From: Diabrotica undecimpunctata
Taxonomy: Eukaryota > Arthropoda > Insecta > Coleoptera > Chrysomelidae
Length of the DNA stretch: 64,000 nucleotides
Assembly (NCBI RefSeq): GCF_040954645.1
Contig: NC_092807.1
Location: forward strand, 27,449,853-27,513,852
Reading direction: 5' to 3'
Below are positions 43,053 to 53,529 of this stretch, piece after piece. Every line of letters begins with the position of its first letter. Position 1 is the first letter of the stretch. The notes under the pieces were generated by a model. The model was not told where the DNA came from. It searched no databases and saw nothing but the letters and a program-made list of their open reading frames with translations. Made by a program: the position numbers and the translations under genes.

Positions 43053-43518
43053 CCCCAGCTTTCAGAACAAACAACAACTTAAGCAAATTTATTGTAAACA
43101 ACAAGAGCTGAAAGAAAAAGCACTTACACAGTGGTGTATACAAACTTAAATGTGGCGACTGGCCAAAAGCTTACATCGGTCAAACTGGTAGAAACTTTAA
43201 CAAACGTATAATAGAACACAAAAGGGCTTTCAACAATAGAACAACAGATTCTATGTATGCACTTCACCTTTTAGACCATAATTATTCTTTTAATAGCAAA
43301 TTTCAAAATCCCTAAATTAAAAATAAAGGCCTTAAGCTATATTTATTAGAATCAAAAATTAAAAAATACAGATATAATTCTAAATGACCAACTTGAGACA
43401 AACAATTCTCTCCTCTACAACTTATTTATTTGACGTATATAAAGTGTATACACATACCAAAAATAGATCACTTCAGAAAGGCACTCTGCCGAAACAGCTG
43501 CAGTGATAATAAATTATT
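43053..43518 (+). pseudogene. Penelope-like element, GIY-YIG endonuclease region and 3' end
   Basis: One frame gives PAFRTNNNLSKFIVNNKS, a stop, KKKHLHSGVYKLKCGDWPKA, YIGQTGRNFNKRIIEHKRAF and NNRTTDSMYALHLLDHNYSF. GVY…AYIGQTGRNF…R…EHKRAF is the GIY-YIG endonuclease that Penelope-like retroelements carry after RT. The RT itself is missing upstream. The 3' end holds a degenerate hammerhead-like fold (43467-43507). The element is cut by the LINE at 43531. Confidence 0.8.
43467..43507 (+). ncRNA. Degenerate hammerhead-like motif at the Penelope 3' end
   Basis: Outer stem ATCACT (43467-43472) with AGTGAT (43502-43507); stem II GGCA/TGCC (43480-43483, 43487-43490) with CTC loop; GAAA core (43491-43494); self-complementary CAGCTG as stem III (43495-43500). 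The CTGANGA core is damaged (cagaaa) and the base before the cleavage site is C in place of U, so activity is unlikely. Confidence 0.45.
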
Positions 43519-43530
43519 ATAATAAATTTT

Positions 43531-46470
43531 CAAGAAATGAATAATGCCAAAGCATATATCATTGCTTTACAGGAAATGAGGTGGATTAGCTCAGGCATCC
43601 TGGAAAAAAATAACTGCAATATTTACTCCAGTGGACATCCTACCCGACACGAATTTGGTACCGGATTTATTGTAAGCAGCAAGGTCAAACATAGTGTAAT
43701 CGATTTCAAAGCTATTGATCATAGGATATGTCGAATAAGACACAAAGGAAAGTTCGCTAATATTAGCATTATCAGCATCCATGCTCCAACGTAAGAAAAA
43801 GAGGATAATGAAAAAGACATGTTCTATGAGACACTAGACCGAGTGTACGATGAGTGTCCAAAAATGACATCAAAATAATAGCAGGAGACTTTAATGCCAA
43901 AGTCGGAAGAGAGAATATATTTTCGCCCACTATCGGAAAAGAGAGCCTACACGTAGAATCTAATGATAACGGTCTCAGAATTATAAACTTTGAGATGTCT
44001 AAGAACATGGTAATAGCTGGGACAAGATTTCCCCATAAAGATATACATAAGGGAACTTGAAAATCTCCTGATAATGAAACGATTAACCAAATAGATCATA
44101 TAATCATCGATGCAAGACACTGCTCTAACTTATTAGATGTTAGGTCTTTTAGAGAAGCAAACATAGATAGGGATCATTATCTAATTAAAGCACGATTTAA
44201 AGAGAGAATATCCAATTTAAAAAAGGAGATGGGAAGAAGGAGAGAAAAAATCAACATTAATAAACTAGAAGATCCCGACATTGCAAATGTATACAGACAG
44301 CAAATAGAAGATCGAATAAGGACAAAAAACTTAGAAGAAGAAGAAGATATTAACCAACTATGGGCAAATATACGAGATATTGTGTTACAGAAATCCGTTG
44401 AAATATTGGGCAAAACCAAGTCAGAAAAAAGAAATCATTGGTTTAATCATGAGTGCGAAATGGCCACAAATAAAAAGAACGCAGCATATCAAAAAACCAT
44501 TAACGCGGGTTGTACACGGAGAAAAAAAGAAGAGTACAGACGTCTTAGAAGAGAGGAAAAACTTATCCATTGACGCAAGAAGAGGGAATACGAACAGAAC
44601 ACTCTCAGTGAGATACAAAGTTTATTCGATAAAAATGAAACGAGGAAATACTACAAATCATTAAATAATAGCCGTCGAGAATTTAAATCACGATTAAAAA
44701 TTTTTAAAGACACTAACGGTGAAATTCTACATGATAAAAACTCAGTTTTTAACAGATGGGCACAACATTTCAGCAAACATCTAAATATAAACGATATTGA
44801 AGGAGAGTCTTCTTCTTCAAGTGCCATCTTCGTTCCGAAGGTTGGCGATCATCAGGGCTATACGTATTTTCGAAAGTGCTGACCGAAACAATTCGTTGTT
44901 GCTACAGCTATACCATTCTTGTAGATTCTTTAGCCAGGAGTTTCGTCTACTTCCTATGGACCTTTTTCCTGCTATTTTCCCTTGCATAATTATTCGAAGC
45001 AGTTCACATCTTTCGCCTCTTGTAATGTGTCCCAAATATTGCAGTTTTCGTTTTTTGATCGTACCAGCTACAACATTTTGAGTAGCAAGGAGAGTGCAAC
45101 ATAGCAAATGAACAAAATATACAACGTCAACTACACAGTGAAGACCCAACAAGAGAAGAACTGTCAAATGCGATCCCAAAACTCAAGGACAATAAAGCCC
45201 CAGGAATCGATGAAATCTGTTCGGAAATGTATAAAGAAGGTGGTGATTAACTTTTTGCAGCAATCCATAAACTAATAGTACTTAAATGGCAGAATGAATG
45301 GGTACTAGAAGAGTAGCTGAAGAGAATATGTCCGTTGCATAAAAAGGGTGATCAACTGAAGTGTAAGAACTATAGAGGCATTACTCTGTTAGCATCTGCG
45401 TATAAAATCTTCGGCAATGTATTATTTGAAAAACTTAAACATTTTACAAAGGATATTGTTGGTCAATATCAATGCGGATTTACTGCTGGAAAGTCAACTA
45501 CACATTAAATTCAAGCACATAGGCAGATTCTAGAAAAGTCCCTAGAATATAACATAGAAACACACCATCTTTTAAGCTCATGCGTTAGAATTGAAGGAGA
45601 AAAGTCTACGTTCTTTGACATTAATAATGATCTAAGACAGGGGGACGCGTTGGGATGTCTGCTCTTTAATATTGCCTTGGAAAAAGCAATCAGACAATTA
45701 AATATAGTTAGATATAGTTATAGTAGGCAGAAGTATGAGAGACATGGTGCACTAATTTACAAGGCTTGCGGACGCAGCAAGTGAATTAGGACTTGTGGTA
45801 AACGAGGAAAAAACTAAATATATATATCGGTTTCTAAAAACCCTCGAAATATCCAATAGAGAATTCAAATTAACAACCATCCTTTGAGCAAGTCAAAGAC
45901 TTTACATATCTTAGATCGCTAGTAAATGCAACAAATGCGACAAGCGACGAAATAAAAAGACGCACAGCAATAGCAAACAGAACTGTTCACGGCATCCAGG
46001 AACATTTAAAAAATAAAAATATAAAACGTGCAGTAAGGCTTAATATATACAGGACTTTAATAAGACCGGTTTTGATATATGGGGCTGAAACGTGGATCTT
46101 ATCTTAAAATGATAAAAGACTTCTTGGTATTTTTGAGAGAAAAATTCTTAGAAAGATTTTTGGGGCCGTAAATGAAAATGGGCTATGGCATCGAAGATAT
46201 CTTTGAACTATATCAGTTATACACCGACCCAGATATTGTGAAATTCGTTAAAGTGCAGAGACTTAGATGAGCTGGACACATTGCTAGGATGTCAGATCAC
46301 GAATATACGAAGAGATTAACACGAATGAGATGGATTGATGATGTGGAAGAAGACCTACAGATTCTAAAGGTTAGAAGATGGAGGGAAGTTGCCAGGAATC
46401 GACAGGAGTGGCGACTTGTTTGTGAGCAGGCCAAGATCCACAACGGATTGTCGAGCCACTTATCATGATG
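43531..46470 (+). pseudogene. RTE-like LINE, truncated in the endonuclease domain
   Basis: Starts at MNNAKAYIIALQEMRWISSG and continues FANISIISIHAPT, KIIAGDFNAKVGRENIFSPT and DHIIIDARHCSN (endonuclease). A connector follows (NHWFNHECEMATNKKNAAYQ). RT blocks come after the insert: KLKDNKAPGIDEICSEMYKE, CKNYRGITLLASAYKIFGNV, QYQCGFTAGKSTTH, DLRQGDALGCLLFNIALEKA. The C-terminus has KVQRLR, AGHIARMSDHEYTKRLTRMR and RRWREVARNRQEWRLVCEQA. The 12-bp sequence ataataaatttt lies at 43519-43530 and 46471-46482. The catalytic YADD is lost. Confidence 0.8.
44809..45086 (-). mobile_element. RTE-like LINE 3' fragment inside the LINE at 43531-46470
   Basis: Minus strand: IKKRKLQYLGHITRGERCEL, LRIIMQGKIAGKRSIGSRRN, SWLKNLQEWYSCSNNELFRS and IALMIANLRNEDGT, with a gaagaagaag tail at the low-coordinate end. 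A 9-bp duplication, aaggagagt, lies at 44800-44808 and 45087-45095. Confidence 0.8.
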
Positions 46471-46482
46471 ATAATAAATTTT

Positions 46483-47449
46483 GAAAAAGTGTTGATAATT
46501 TTTCGGTTCTCTACATCTGCTGTTTTTTTTTTAATTCGTAACTTTTTTGTTTTCACTATGTTGTTTCTACATTTCCATAGTAATTGTATATTTTAACTTC
46601 CTCTTTAAATAAATTCGAAATGCTATAATTGAGATTCTTATATTTTAAAATTTGGCGTCATAGTTTATATTTTAAATTATTTTTGGTATACTCGTTTTAA
46701 AAATGTAGTTTTTACAATTCTTATGCAGCAGCCGGCGACAGCTCATTTATAAAAAGCAATAATATATCTCTTCTTAAATTAAAAACAAGAAATGAAATAT
46801 TTTAATAAAAGAGAACTGTAAAAGCTAGTGCTGGCGCGATTTCGTACAGCAATTTAGCATTCTTCCAGGAAGCTTAAATCCAAAGGAACTGAGTACATTT
46901 CTGAGTACATTTTTCTTCAGCTTATTTCATTTTCTCGGCAACATGCCGGTTTTATCAGATAAGAAAAAAATAAGCATACTGGAATTGAAAGTCCTGATAG
47001 AAAATAAAATATTTGAAGAAAATTGGAAATTTTTTAAAAACTTCATTCAAATTAAACTCTGAAAAGTATTTCTGCAATTTTACTATTTTTTTATTAATAA
47101 ATCACATCTATTTTAAAATAAAATTACCTTTGTCAGTTTAAAATTTTTATTATGTGTACAGGGTGGTCAACTAAGAATGGCTCTTGGCTATATATCTGAA
47201 ACGAATAATAATAAAGACTCAGGTTAAAAAATATTATAACATAAATGGCATTATGGCATAAATGACATAAATGACATAATGGCATACATTTAGAAATTAA
47301 TTACAGAGTTGTAGGTCTACAGCCAGGTAACGTAATTTACCAAAAGGCCACTGAGATTTTGATTTTGTTTTCACAAGTTTAAGTCCAGCTTTTATACCTT
47401 TAACTGATCCGGCGTCGCCTCATATTCTACGCTTTGTAGGTACATTATG
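46483..47449. other. No gene recognised; tiny ORF and short tandem repeat
   Basis: A 39-codon frame near 46943-47062 begins MPVLSDKKKISILELKVLIE and is not recognised. Near 47240-47285 ataaatggcatta/ataaatgacat units repeat several times. The start may be the displaced outer end of the Penelope-like element. Confidence 0.35.
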
Positions 47450-47617
47450 TCACATGTCAACCAAAACACAAGAGGCATACCATAATTACAAGACAATTAG
47501 AAACGAAACTCATGCACTTGAAAGAAAAATAAAAAATGATCACTGTGAACGCTTTTCGAAAGAAATGGAACATGATTTTTACTGACTACCTAAAAAAGCT
47601 ATATGCAGAGGAAGAAC

Positions 47618-50013
47618 CAGAGATATGTAAGAGAGGGGATATGACACAAACGATATTTCTGTATCTACTAAATAGGACCACTTAATTTGACAGGATGTAC
47701 TTTCCAATATGGCGACGGGCAGGTCCGGATTCAAATTAATTCAAACTGTATTTACAATTTACTGTTTAGTTTGGGAATAAGCATTGAGTTAGATTAATAA
47801 TAGTTATTTGGAATAAAATTACTTTCATTTTTAGTACTCTTTAAGTACACTTTAATAATAATTATAAAATTTATTACATACATAAAGTTTAAAAAAATGT
47901 ACAAAACTAGTCAATGATATGGTTTTAAAATTATAACATTTACATACAAGTAAAAAACAACAATTAGCAAGTGCACTTACATAAGTTTTTATACATTTAA
48001 ATATGTTAGTTCCATGTACTATTAATATAAATTATATTTATATATAATTATTTTATATATTTATATAAAAAATATAAAAATTAGTTATTGTGTATAGGTA
48101 GGTAGTTAAAGAATTGTATCAAAGACATGCCGTGTTCTTTATCCTTTTTTAACTTATTGTGGTTTCTATGGAATTGTTATATCTGCATATAAAGATCCCT
48201 TTTCCAGTAATGCGAGCCTATGATAAGGGATATTATAGCTAGTGTCAAAGTCGCGGGATATTTTAAACGGTTGAAAATACTACTTTTTAGCTGTTGCAAC
48301 TGTCAACAATAACTAACTCAACAGGCGATTGTCGATATTCACCGGCTTTTCGTTTATTTTCCTTACATATAAAGTTTGAGACACTCATCCTATGTATAAA
48401 GCTGGTACAAAAACTAGCTCACAATATGATGATATATCTAGCCCTAGAATAAAAATTAGAAAAATGAAAGAGCTTTATTATATTGATGTTAACAATGTTT
48501 ACAAGAATTTTTAAACAATATTTTTATTTTATTTTTTTTTAACAATTTGAATTCCACTTAAGTGTCCACTAAATAATACCACTTTATTAATAAGAGGTCC
48601 TATACTGAGAGATTTGTCAGTCTTACTCTTGCACATATAGAACATCCTAATATCAATATAGCGGCTTGCTACAGCCTTTATTAGGAGTATTCTGTGATTA
48701 TCTGAGAATTGTTGATCAATGCTATGACTAAGTAAATTTAAAAAGATGTCTTTGTTTATGTACCTCCGGAAAACTTTTGTAACTAAATCGTTGGTACTCA
48801 TACAAGTTGGAGAAGTCCTTTAATATTTGTCTAAGCCATAAAGCATATATCAATTACACTTTCAGATGGATATTGCAATCCTTTTTTATTTTTTTTATCA
48901 ATAAATGAAAATTAAAAGTTATTCCGAGTGACACTTACTAAGGCGCTTAAACATTCACTACAGACTAATCTTTTTTGTAAGTAAAACACAACATAACCAG
49001 CAATGTTTGTGGTTATGCTTTTAGAGTATTGAGAGAAAGGATTGATATAGCTGTGATCATGATCAATTATATCTACTGACACATCAGTATCACAACTATT
49101 ACTCAATCTATATTCTCTGGAAGTGATATTAATGTGATCGGTGGGATTGCATTTTAAAATATTTAAATCTTCTAAAGGAAAGCAGTTACCACTAAATTTA
49201 TTTTTCAGTTCAACATGCACCAAAATTTTTTTATAAGCTTACTAAAACTTCATTTTGTACACAAATAAAGTAGCTTTATTATAAAAAAAGCATAAATTAT
49301 ATTTTTAAACGCAAAAAACTGCTGTTGTTACATCAAAAAAAAATGTCAAATAGTACATATTTAAAGAATGGCCAAAACAAAAATGTGATTAATTATTAAC
49401 TAGTACTTTATACAAAATATCAAGAACCTTCTAGTTGAAATCTCTTTGTTCACACCTATACAAACTTATTTATTTGCAAATGAAAGCAAGTGAAATGTAC
49501 AATTGACGTTGTATACTGTGTAATGTCCAGGTGTAATTATAATTATAATTATGTCCAATTTACTAAATTTTGAAGGTTCCCAGTTCCCACACTATTTACG
49601 AACTGTATCCAGGTATTTCTCCTTTCAACATCTTTAGGAAATCTACAACCACATAAACCAAATTAAAAAGATTACATGTTCTTTTTACACGCGGCATCAC
49701 TAAAAACGGAAGTAATACCGCCCTGTACACTGTTTACAATTTCATACTAACCTATGAAAAGATATTCCAGTGGAGATTTTCTTATTATTACGAGTGTTAT
49801 TTGGACACAAAATAAAAGAACACGATGTCATAATAGTTTCACTTTAAATAAACGTAAAAACCGTACAAAAATAAGCTCAAAATATTTTTAAAATTAAATT
49901 TCTATGCACAGAACTACTCGACACAAACAACAATCTGTCAGATACTCACCAATATGGCGAACCGATCCCATCTATTTCACCGTATGTCATATCCCCTGTC
50001 TTACATATCTCTG
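47618..50013 (-). mobile_element. P-element-like DNA transposon with THAP transposase
   Basis: The 8-bp duplication ggaagaac (47610-47617 and 50014-50021) matches the P-element TSD length. Inverted ends begin cagagatatgtaaga and agree at 29 of 31 positions. The motif ccaatatggcga is repeated in the same orientation near both ends (47704-47715 and 49949-49960). Inside, on the minus strand, are THAP-domain exons and a transposase C-terminus. Length is 2396 bp. Confidence 0.85.
48529..49831 (-). pseudogene. THAP/P-element-like transposase, middle lost
   Basis: Minus strand. Exon 1 (49831-49752) from ATG 49831: MTSCSFILCPNNTRNNKKIS then TGISFH, donor ag|gttagt. Exon 2 starts after an acceptor (ttgtag) at 49642: R-FPKDVERRNTWIQFVNSV. 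Together they form the THAP Cys-rich DNA-binding domain start (CxxxxC…FHRFPKD…W). The C-terminal part (49223-48529) has ITTNIAGYVVFYLQKRLVCS and ECLSALVS, then GLQYPSESVIDIC, and HRILLIKAVASRYIDIRMFY, typical of P-element/THAP9-type proteins. The catalytic core between 49235 and 49560 is not seen. Confidence 0.75.
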
Positions 50014-50817
50014 GGAAGAACAAATGACGCTAGAACCGAAAACACCGGAAATTACCAATTATGAACTGAAGAACTTAATATAAATGTACAGGAAGTCCGG
50101 AAAATACTTGAAAACCCGAAGAACAGAAAAGCAGCAGGTAAAGACGGGATAACAAACGAGTTACTAAAATATTGTGGAGCAGAAATGACAGAACAATTAA
50201 CAACATTAATTAATAAAATTATTAAACACAATAAAATGCCGGAAGAATGGAGAACGAACGAACTAGTTCCACTATTCAAAAAGAGAGATAAAAAACAGCC
50301 AGAAAACTACAGAGGTATAAACTTGTTAAATACTAGGCTAAAACTTACAACTAAAATTTTATAAGTGCTAATAAATGAGAGGATAAGTTTAGCAGATGAA
50401 CAACAGGGTTTTTGTAGTGGAAGATCGTGTACAGATACAATATTTGTTATAAAGTCAATTATTGAGAAATCACTAGAGTACAATAGGCCAGCATGTCTGT
50501 GTCTGATTGACCTAAGGAAAGCGTTTGACAGAGTAAGACTCAAACTCATCTTCTGTATAATAGAGAAGTTCCCCTAAATATTATAAAAACTATCGAAAAC
50601 ATCTACCACAACAACGAAATGGAAGTCAGAATAGATGGAAAACTTATAGAACCTATAGAAATAGGCAGCCGAATAAGACAATTATTAAGTCATTAAGCCT
50701 CATGCTCTTCAATCTGATCATGGATGAAATCATCAAAACCGTTAACAAAGAAAGAGGATACAAAATGGGAAACAAAGAAATTAAAATACTCTGTTACGCA
50801 GACGACGCAATATGTGA

Positions 50818-50945
50818 TGTGTCTATCCGTTATGAATGTTGGCGATTATCATGGCAATCTTTATCTTATCTGCAGCAGCACGGAAAAGCTGCACAGATGT
50901 TGGATTGAATCAGATTCTGAGGTTCTTTAACCAAGATGTTCTTCT
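50818..50945 (-). mobile_element. RTE-like LINE 3' fragment
   Basis: Minus strand encodes NPTSVQLFRAAADKIKIAMI followed by IANIHNG and a stop, the last part of the RTE-like C-terminus. A gaagaagaag run lies at its high-coordinate side (about 50940-50952), so the arrangement is composite. No duplication was resolved. Confidence 0.5.
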
Positions 50946-50988
50946 TCTTCCTTGACCTCGTTATTCAAATATTTTTCTTGCAGGATGA

Positions 50989-51243
50989 AAGGGATGGCAT
51001 AACGGAACACCAAGCACATTTGACAGTGTCGCCGAGGAGCCTACTTTTTACCACGTTCAGATTGGTACTAATCGTGTAGAATCTGCAAAACATCCTGCAA
51101 AGCTTATGTGGAACGAAAGCAGAGTGGTCCCACATGATTTCACATGGTCTCGGATACTAGGAATGCAACCCATTAACCAGTACGACTTATACACTCGTCT
51201 CGCTTCTAGAAGTCTACATACCGAATACCGACACTTCAAATGA
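50989..51243 (+). CDS. Unrecognised 84-codon open frame, exon-like
   Basis: Open from 50989 (after an in-frame TGA at 50986) to TGA 51241-51243, with no early ATG. It starts KGWHNGTPSTFDSVAEEPTF and ends DLYTRLASRSLHTEYRHFK; AKLMWNESRVVPHDFTWSR is in the middle. A polypyrimidine tract and ttcttgcag end just before it at 50983, which looks like an acceptor, although the frame would then start with a stop. Composition (Trp, His, balanced charge, higher GC) looks more coding than its surroundings. I do not recognise the protein. It could be a host exon, a retrocopy or an unknown TE. Confidence 0.35.
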   Translation, partial: KGWHNGTPSTFDSVAEEPTFYHVQIGTNRVESAKHPAKLMWNESRVVPHDFTWSRILGMQPINQYDLYTRLASRSLHTEYRHFK

Positions 51244-51349
51244 CGGCCACGTTACTGTTCCTACGTACGGGACATAAGATCTAGATCGCGCTCTCTGCTC
51301 GTTGCTGAGATCCCAAAACCTCAAGCGACGGCTCACTATCTCTCGTTCC

Positions 51350-51560
51350 ATCCCATTGATTGACTTTTACGATCGGTAGGGATCAATCCCTAGCAGTTTT
51401 CGGTTCGCCCTTTCACTCCGAAGAGCTTCTTGGACCCTGCCGTTGCTAGACAGCCGGACATTCCACTGATTGCCTCTTTTGACTGGTAGGGATCAGCACC
51501 CTACCGGCATTCATTTCATCCATTCGCTCGTAGGAAGCTACGAGAATTAGACCGCACGCT
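51350..51560 (+). repeat. Two diverged copies of a ~75-bp GC-rich unit
   Basis: cattgattgacttttacgat with ggtagggatcaatccctag (about 51353-51400) is repeated as cactgattgcctcttttgac with ggtagggatcagcaccctac (about 51463-51510). Both are followed by similar c/t-rich stretches. The block lies just after the unrecognised ORF and shares its GC content. Confidence 0.45.
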
Positions 51561-51939
51561 AGACGGCCTTAATTTATTTGTCTAAAGTATTTTCGTTTTA
51601 CAGTATGAACTATTTGTGTAATCTGTTTTATCTTTTGTTCTTCGTTGGGTTCGTCTCTAATCACAATCACTTAATTGCTTAATGTGGCTTGGACTCCCAT
51701 TTTCGGAAGAATTTAAGTCAAGGAATGTTTCGTTTTCAAATTTACTGTTGCAATATTAAATGGAAATATTAACAAGGTTCTGTTTTTGGTTGTATGCATT
51801 AATTTGATTAAATCTTTGGTTAAGTCTTCTGTACTCTACAGGTACTGCAAACTTGGGAATAATCTAGATTAAAATATATGGTAAATATACTTATTAAAGT
51901 AACAAAAAATGTTAAAAGATATTAATTTTTTATCAATAT
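51561..51939. other. No gene recognised
   Basis: AT-rich, no supported frame. Confidence 0.35.
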
Positions 51940-52515
51940 CTATGAGAACCCTGTTTACATTTCACGAAAACCACGATTATAAAATATTATCGTATGGTCG
52001 TAGTTTCCTTTTCTGCACTCTTTTGAGTTTGACTTTCAAACTCCCACTAGTGGAACGTGGTTTGTCTCCAAGTCTGCTCCCGGATAAATCTTGACAGATG
52101 AAAAGCTGTTTCGGAATCTTCTCTTCGAGGTGATAGTTGGAAGAATGTGTTGGTGTCAACTAGTTCTAAGTCTTCTGCGAATTATTCTAGAAAGACTCCA
52201 AGTCAATGTTCTCCTTTGTACTGTGTCTTATCTCCGGATCCACGTTTGGCACTAAAATCTACCCAAAATCTAATAGTGAGAAATTTTTGTCGTTAGACTT
52301 TCTGTATTATCCTGTTGAATCTCTGATAAAACTTAATTGCTTCTTCCTCCTCTTTGTCTGCTGTGGAAACATAAACTTGGATAATGTTTTTATTTATGGA
52401 TTAGGCTTTTGCTTGTAGTAACAATCCTTTTTTTGATCTTGTTGGCAAGTGAGTCATGCATTTGGCATCCTTGGGTGATACGATTACTCCGACTCCATAT
52501 CCATGTTATCCATTA
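51940..52515 (-). pseudogene. RTE-like LINE endonuclease domain fragment
   Basis: Minus strand: GYGVGVIVSPKDAKCM, NIIQVYVSTADKEEEEAIKF, VDFSAKRGSGDKTQYKG (standing where GDFNAKVG is expected), FAEDLELVDTNTFFQLSPRR and later YPGADLGDKP-like residues, in shifting frames. Both ends are truncated and RT is missing. Confidence 0.6.
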
Positions 52516-53525
52516 CGCAAATTATTCGACTTAAAAATGTTAAGATCTGGGACTTTTTTCTTTAATGCAAAGAAATAGTATACTCTATTTTTTATTATCA
52601 TAGACTATCTAGTGGTAATTTTACTAAGAAATATTTAGTTATACCTGTTTTAACATATTTGCTACCCCCTCTCCTTTCCAATGATGCATCATACATCACG
52701 ATATGACTTAAAATCTCATCATTAAATCCTAAAATGTCGCAAAAAAGTTTTCTGATTACACCCTGTAAGTCAAGATGTTTAACCTATAAACCTATTATAC
52801 GTCAGCTGTCAGTTGGCAATTTGTTGCGGTTTAAATGATTTGTAATTGTAATGTGTGCTTAAAAATGGCGAATTACTGGCGCCGACTAGCGCATAATAAT
52901 TGAACTATGACAGTCAGTAATGATATTTTTCTAGCCCCTAATTTCTTTTTTATTTGTTTAGACTTAAAACGATTTTAATTCTTTTTATCCCATAATTTCT
53001 AAATGCATAAAAGATAGCCAAAGTTTTAGTACTGAACTAATTATAGACCAAAAATTAAATAAACGCAAGTTACCGAAAATTACTTTCTTAATCACAGCCT
53101 TCCTTTTTAATATGAAGAACTGTTTCAAACTTTAGCACCACTTAATATTACAGAGATTACAGAAAAAGAATTTTAAAAGAAAGTCAGATTTTCTCAGATT
53201 GCCTTCGTTTAGCTCTTATCACGATCATTATATATCGAGAACAGCTGAACTTTGTCGTTTAAAGGTAGTTCTTAGTCTCGAGACTGCAATTTCTTAAAAT
53301 GCAAAAATGTAAAGAATTTCTACATTTCTATGATTTTTCTTATCGAGGTGAATTTTAGTAATTTGGTATTTATCTGAACTAAATAAAACTTAGTATACAT
53401 GGTGCTATGCAGATTGATTATGTAATGTCTCTTTCATATTTTAAAAAAAATTGTTTGGCATTAGAGAGTTACAAGCTTTGAATATGAATTCATATTCTAT
53501 AGGTAACAAATAAATTTATGAAGAC
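52516..53525. other. No gene recognised
   Basis: AT-rich with no supported frame on either strand. Confidence 0.4.
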
Positions 53526-53529
53526 TAGT

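Larger units (their letters stand above)
47450..50815 (+). pseudogene. RTE-like LINE split by a P-element-like transposon
   Basis: Segment 1 (47450-47617) encodes NETHALERKIKNDHCERFSK and EMEHDFY, the connector before RT. Segment 2 (50022-50815) encodes RT blocks: RTEKQQVKTG in one frame, QQGFCSGRSCTDTIFVIKSI, YNRPACLCLIDLRKAFDRVR, and LCYADDA with an intact YADD at about 50805. It ends there, joined to another LINE fragment. The intervening 2.4 kb is the P-like element. Confidence 0.7.
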
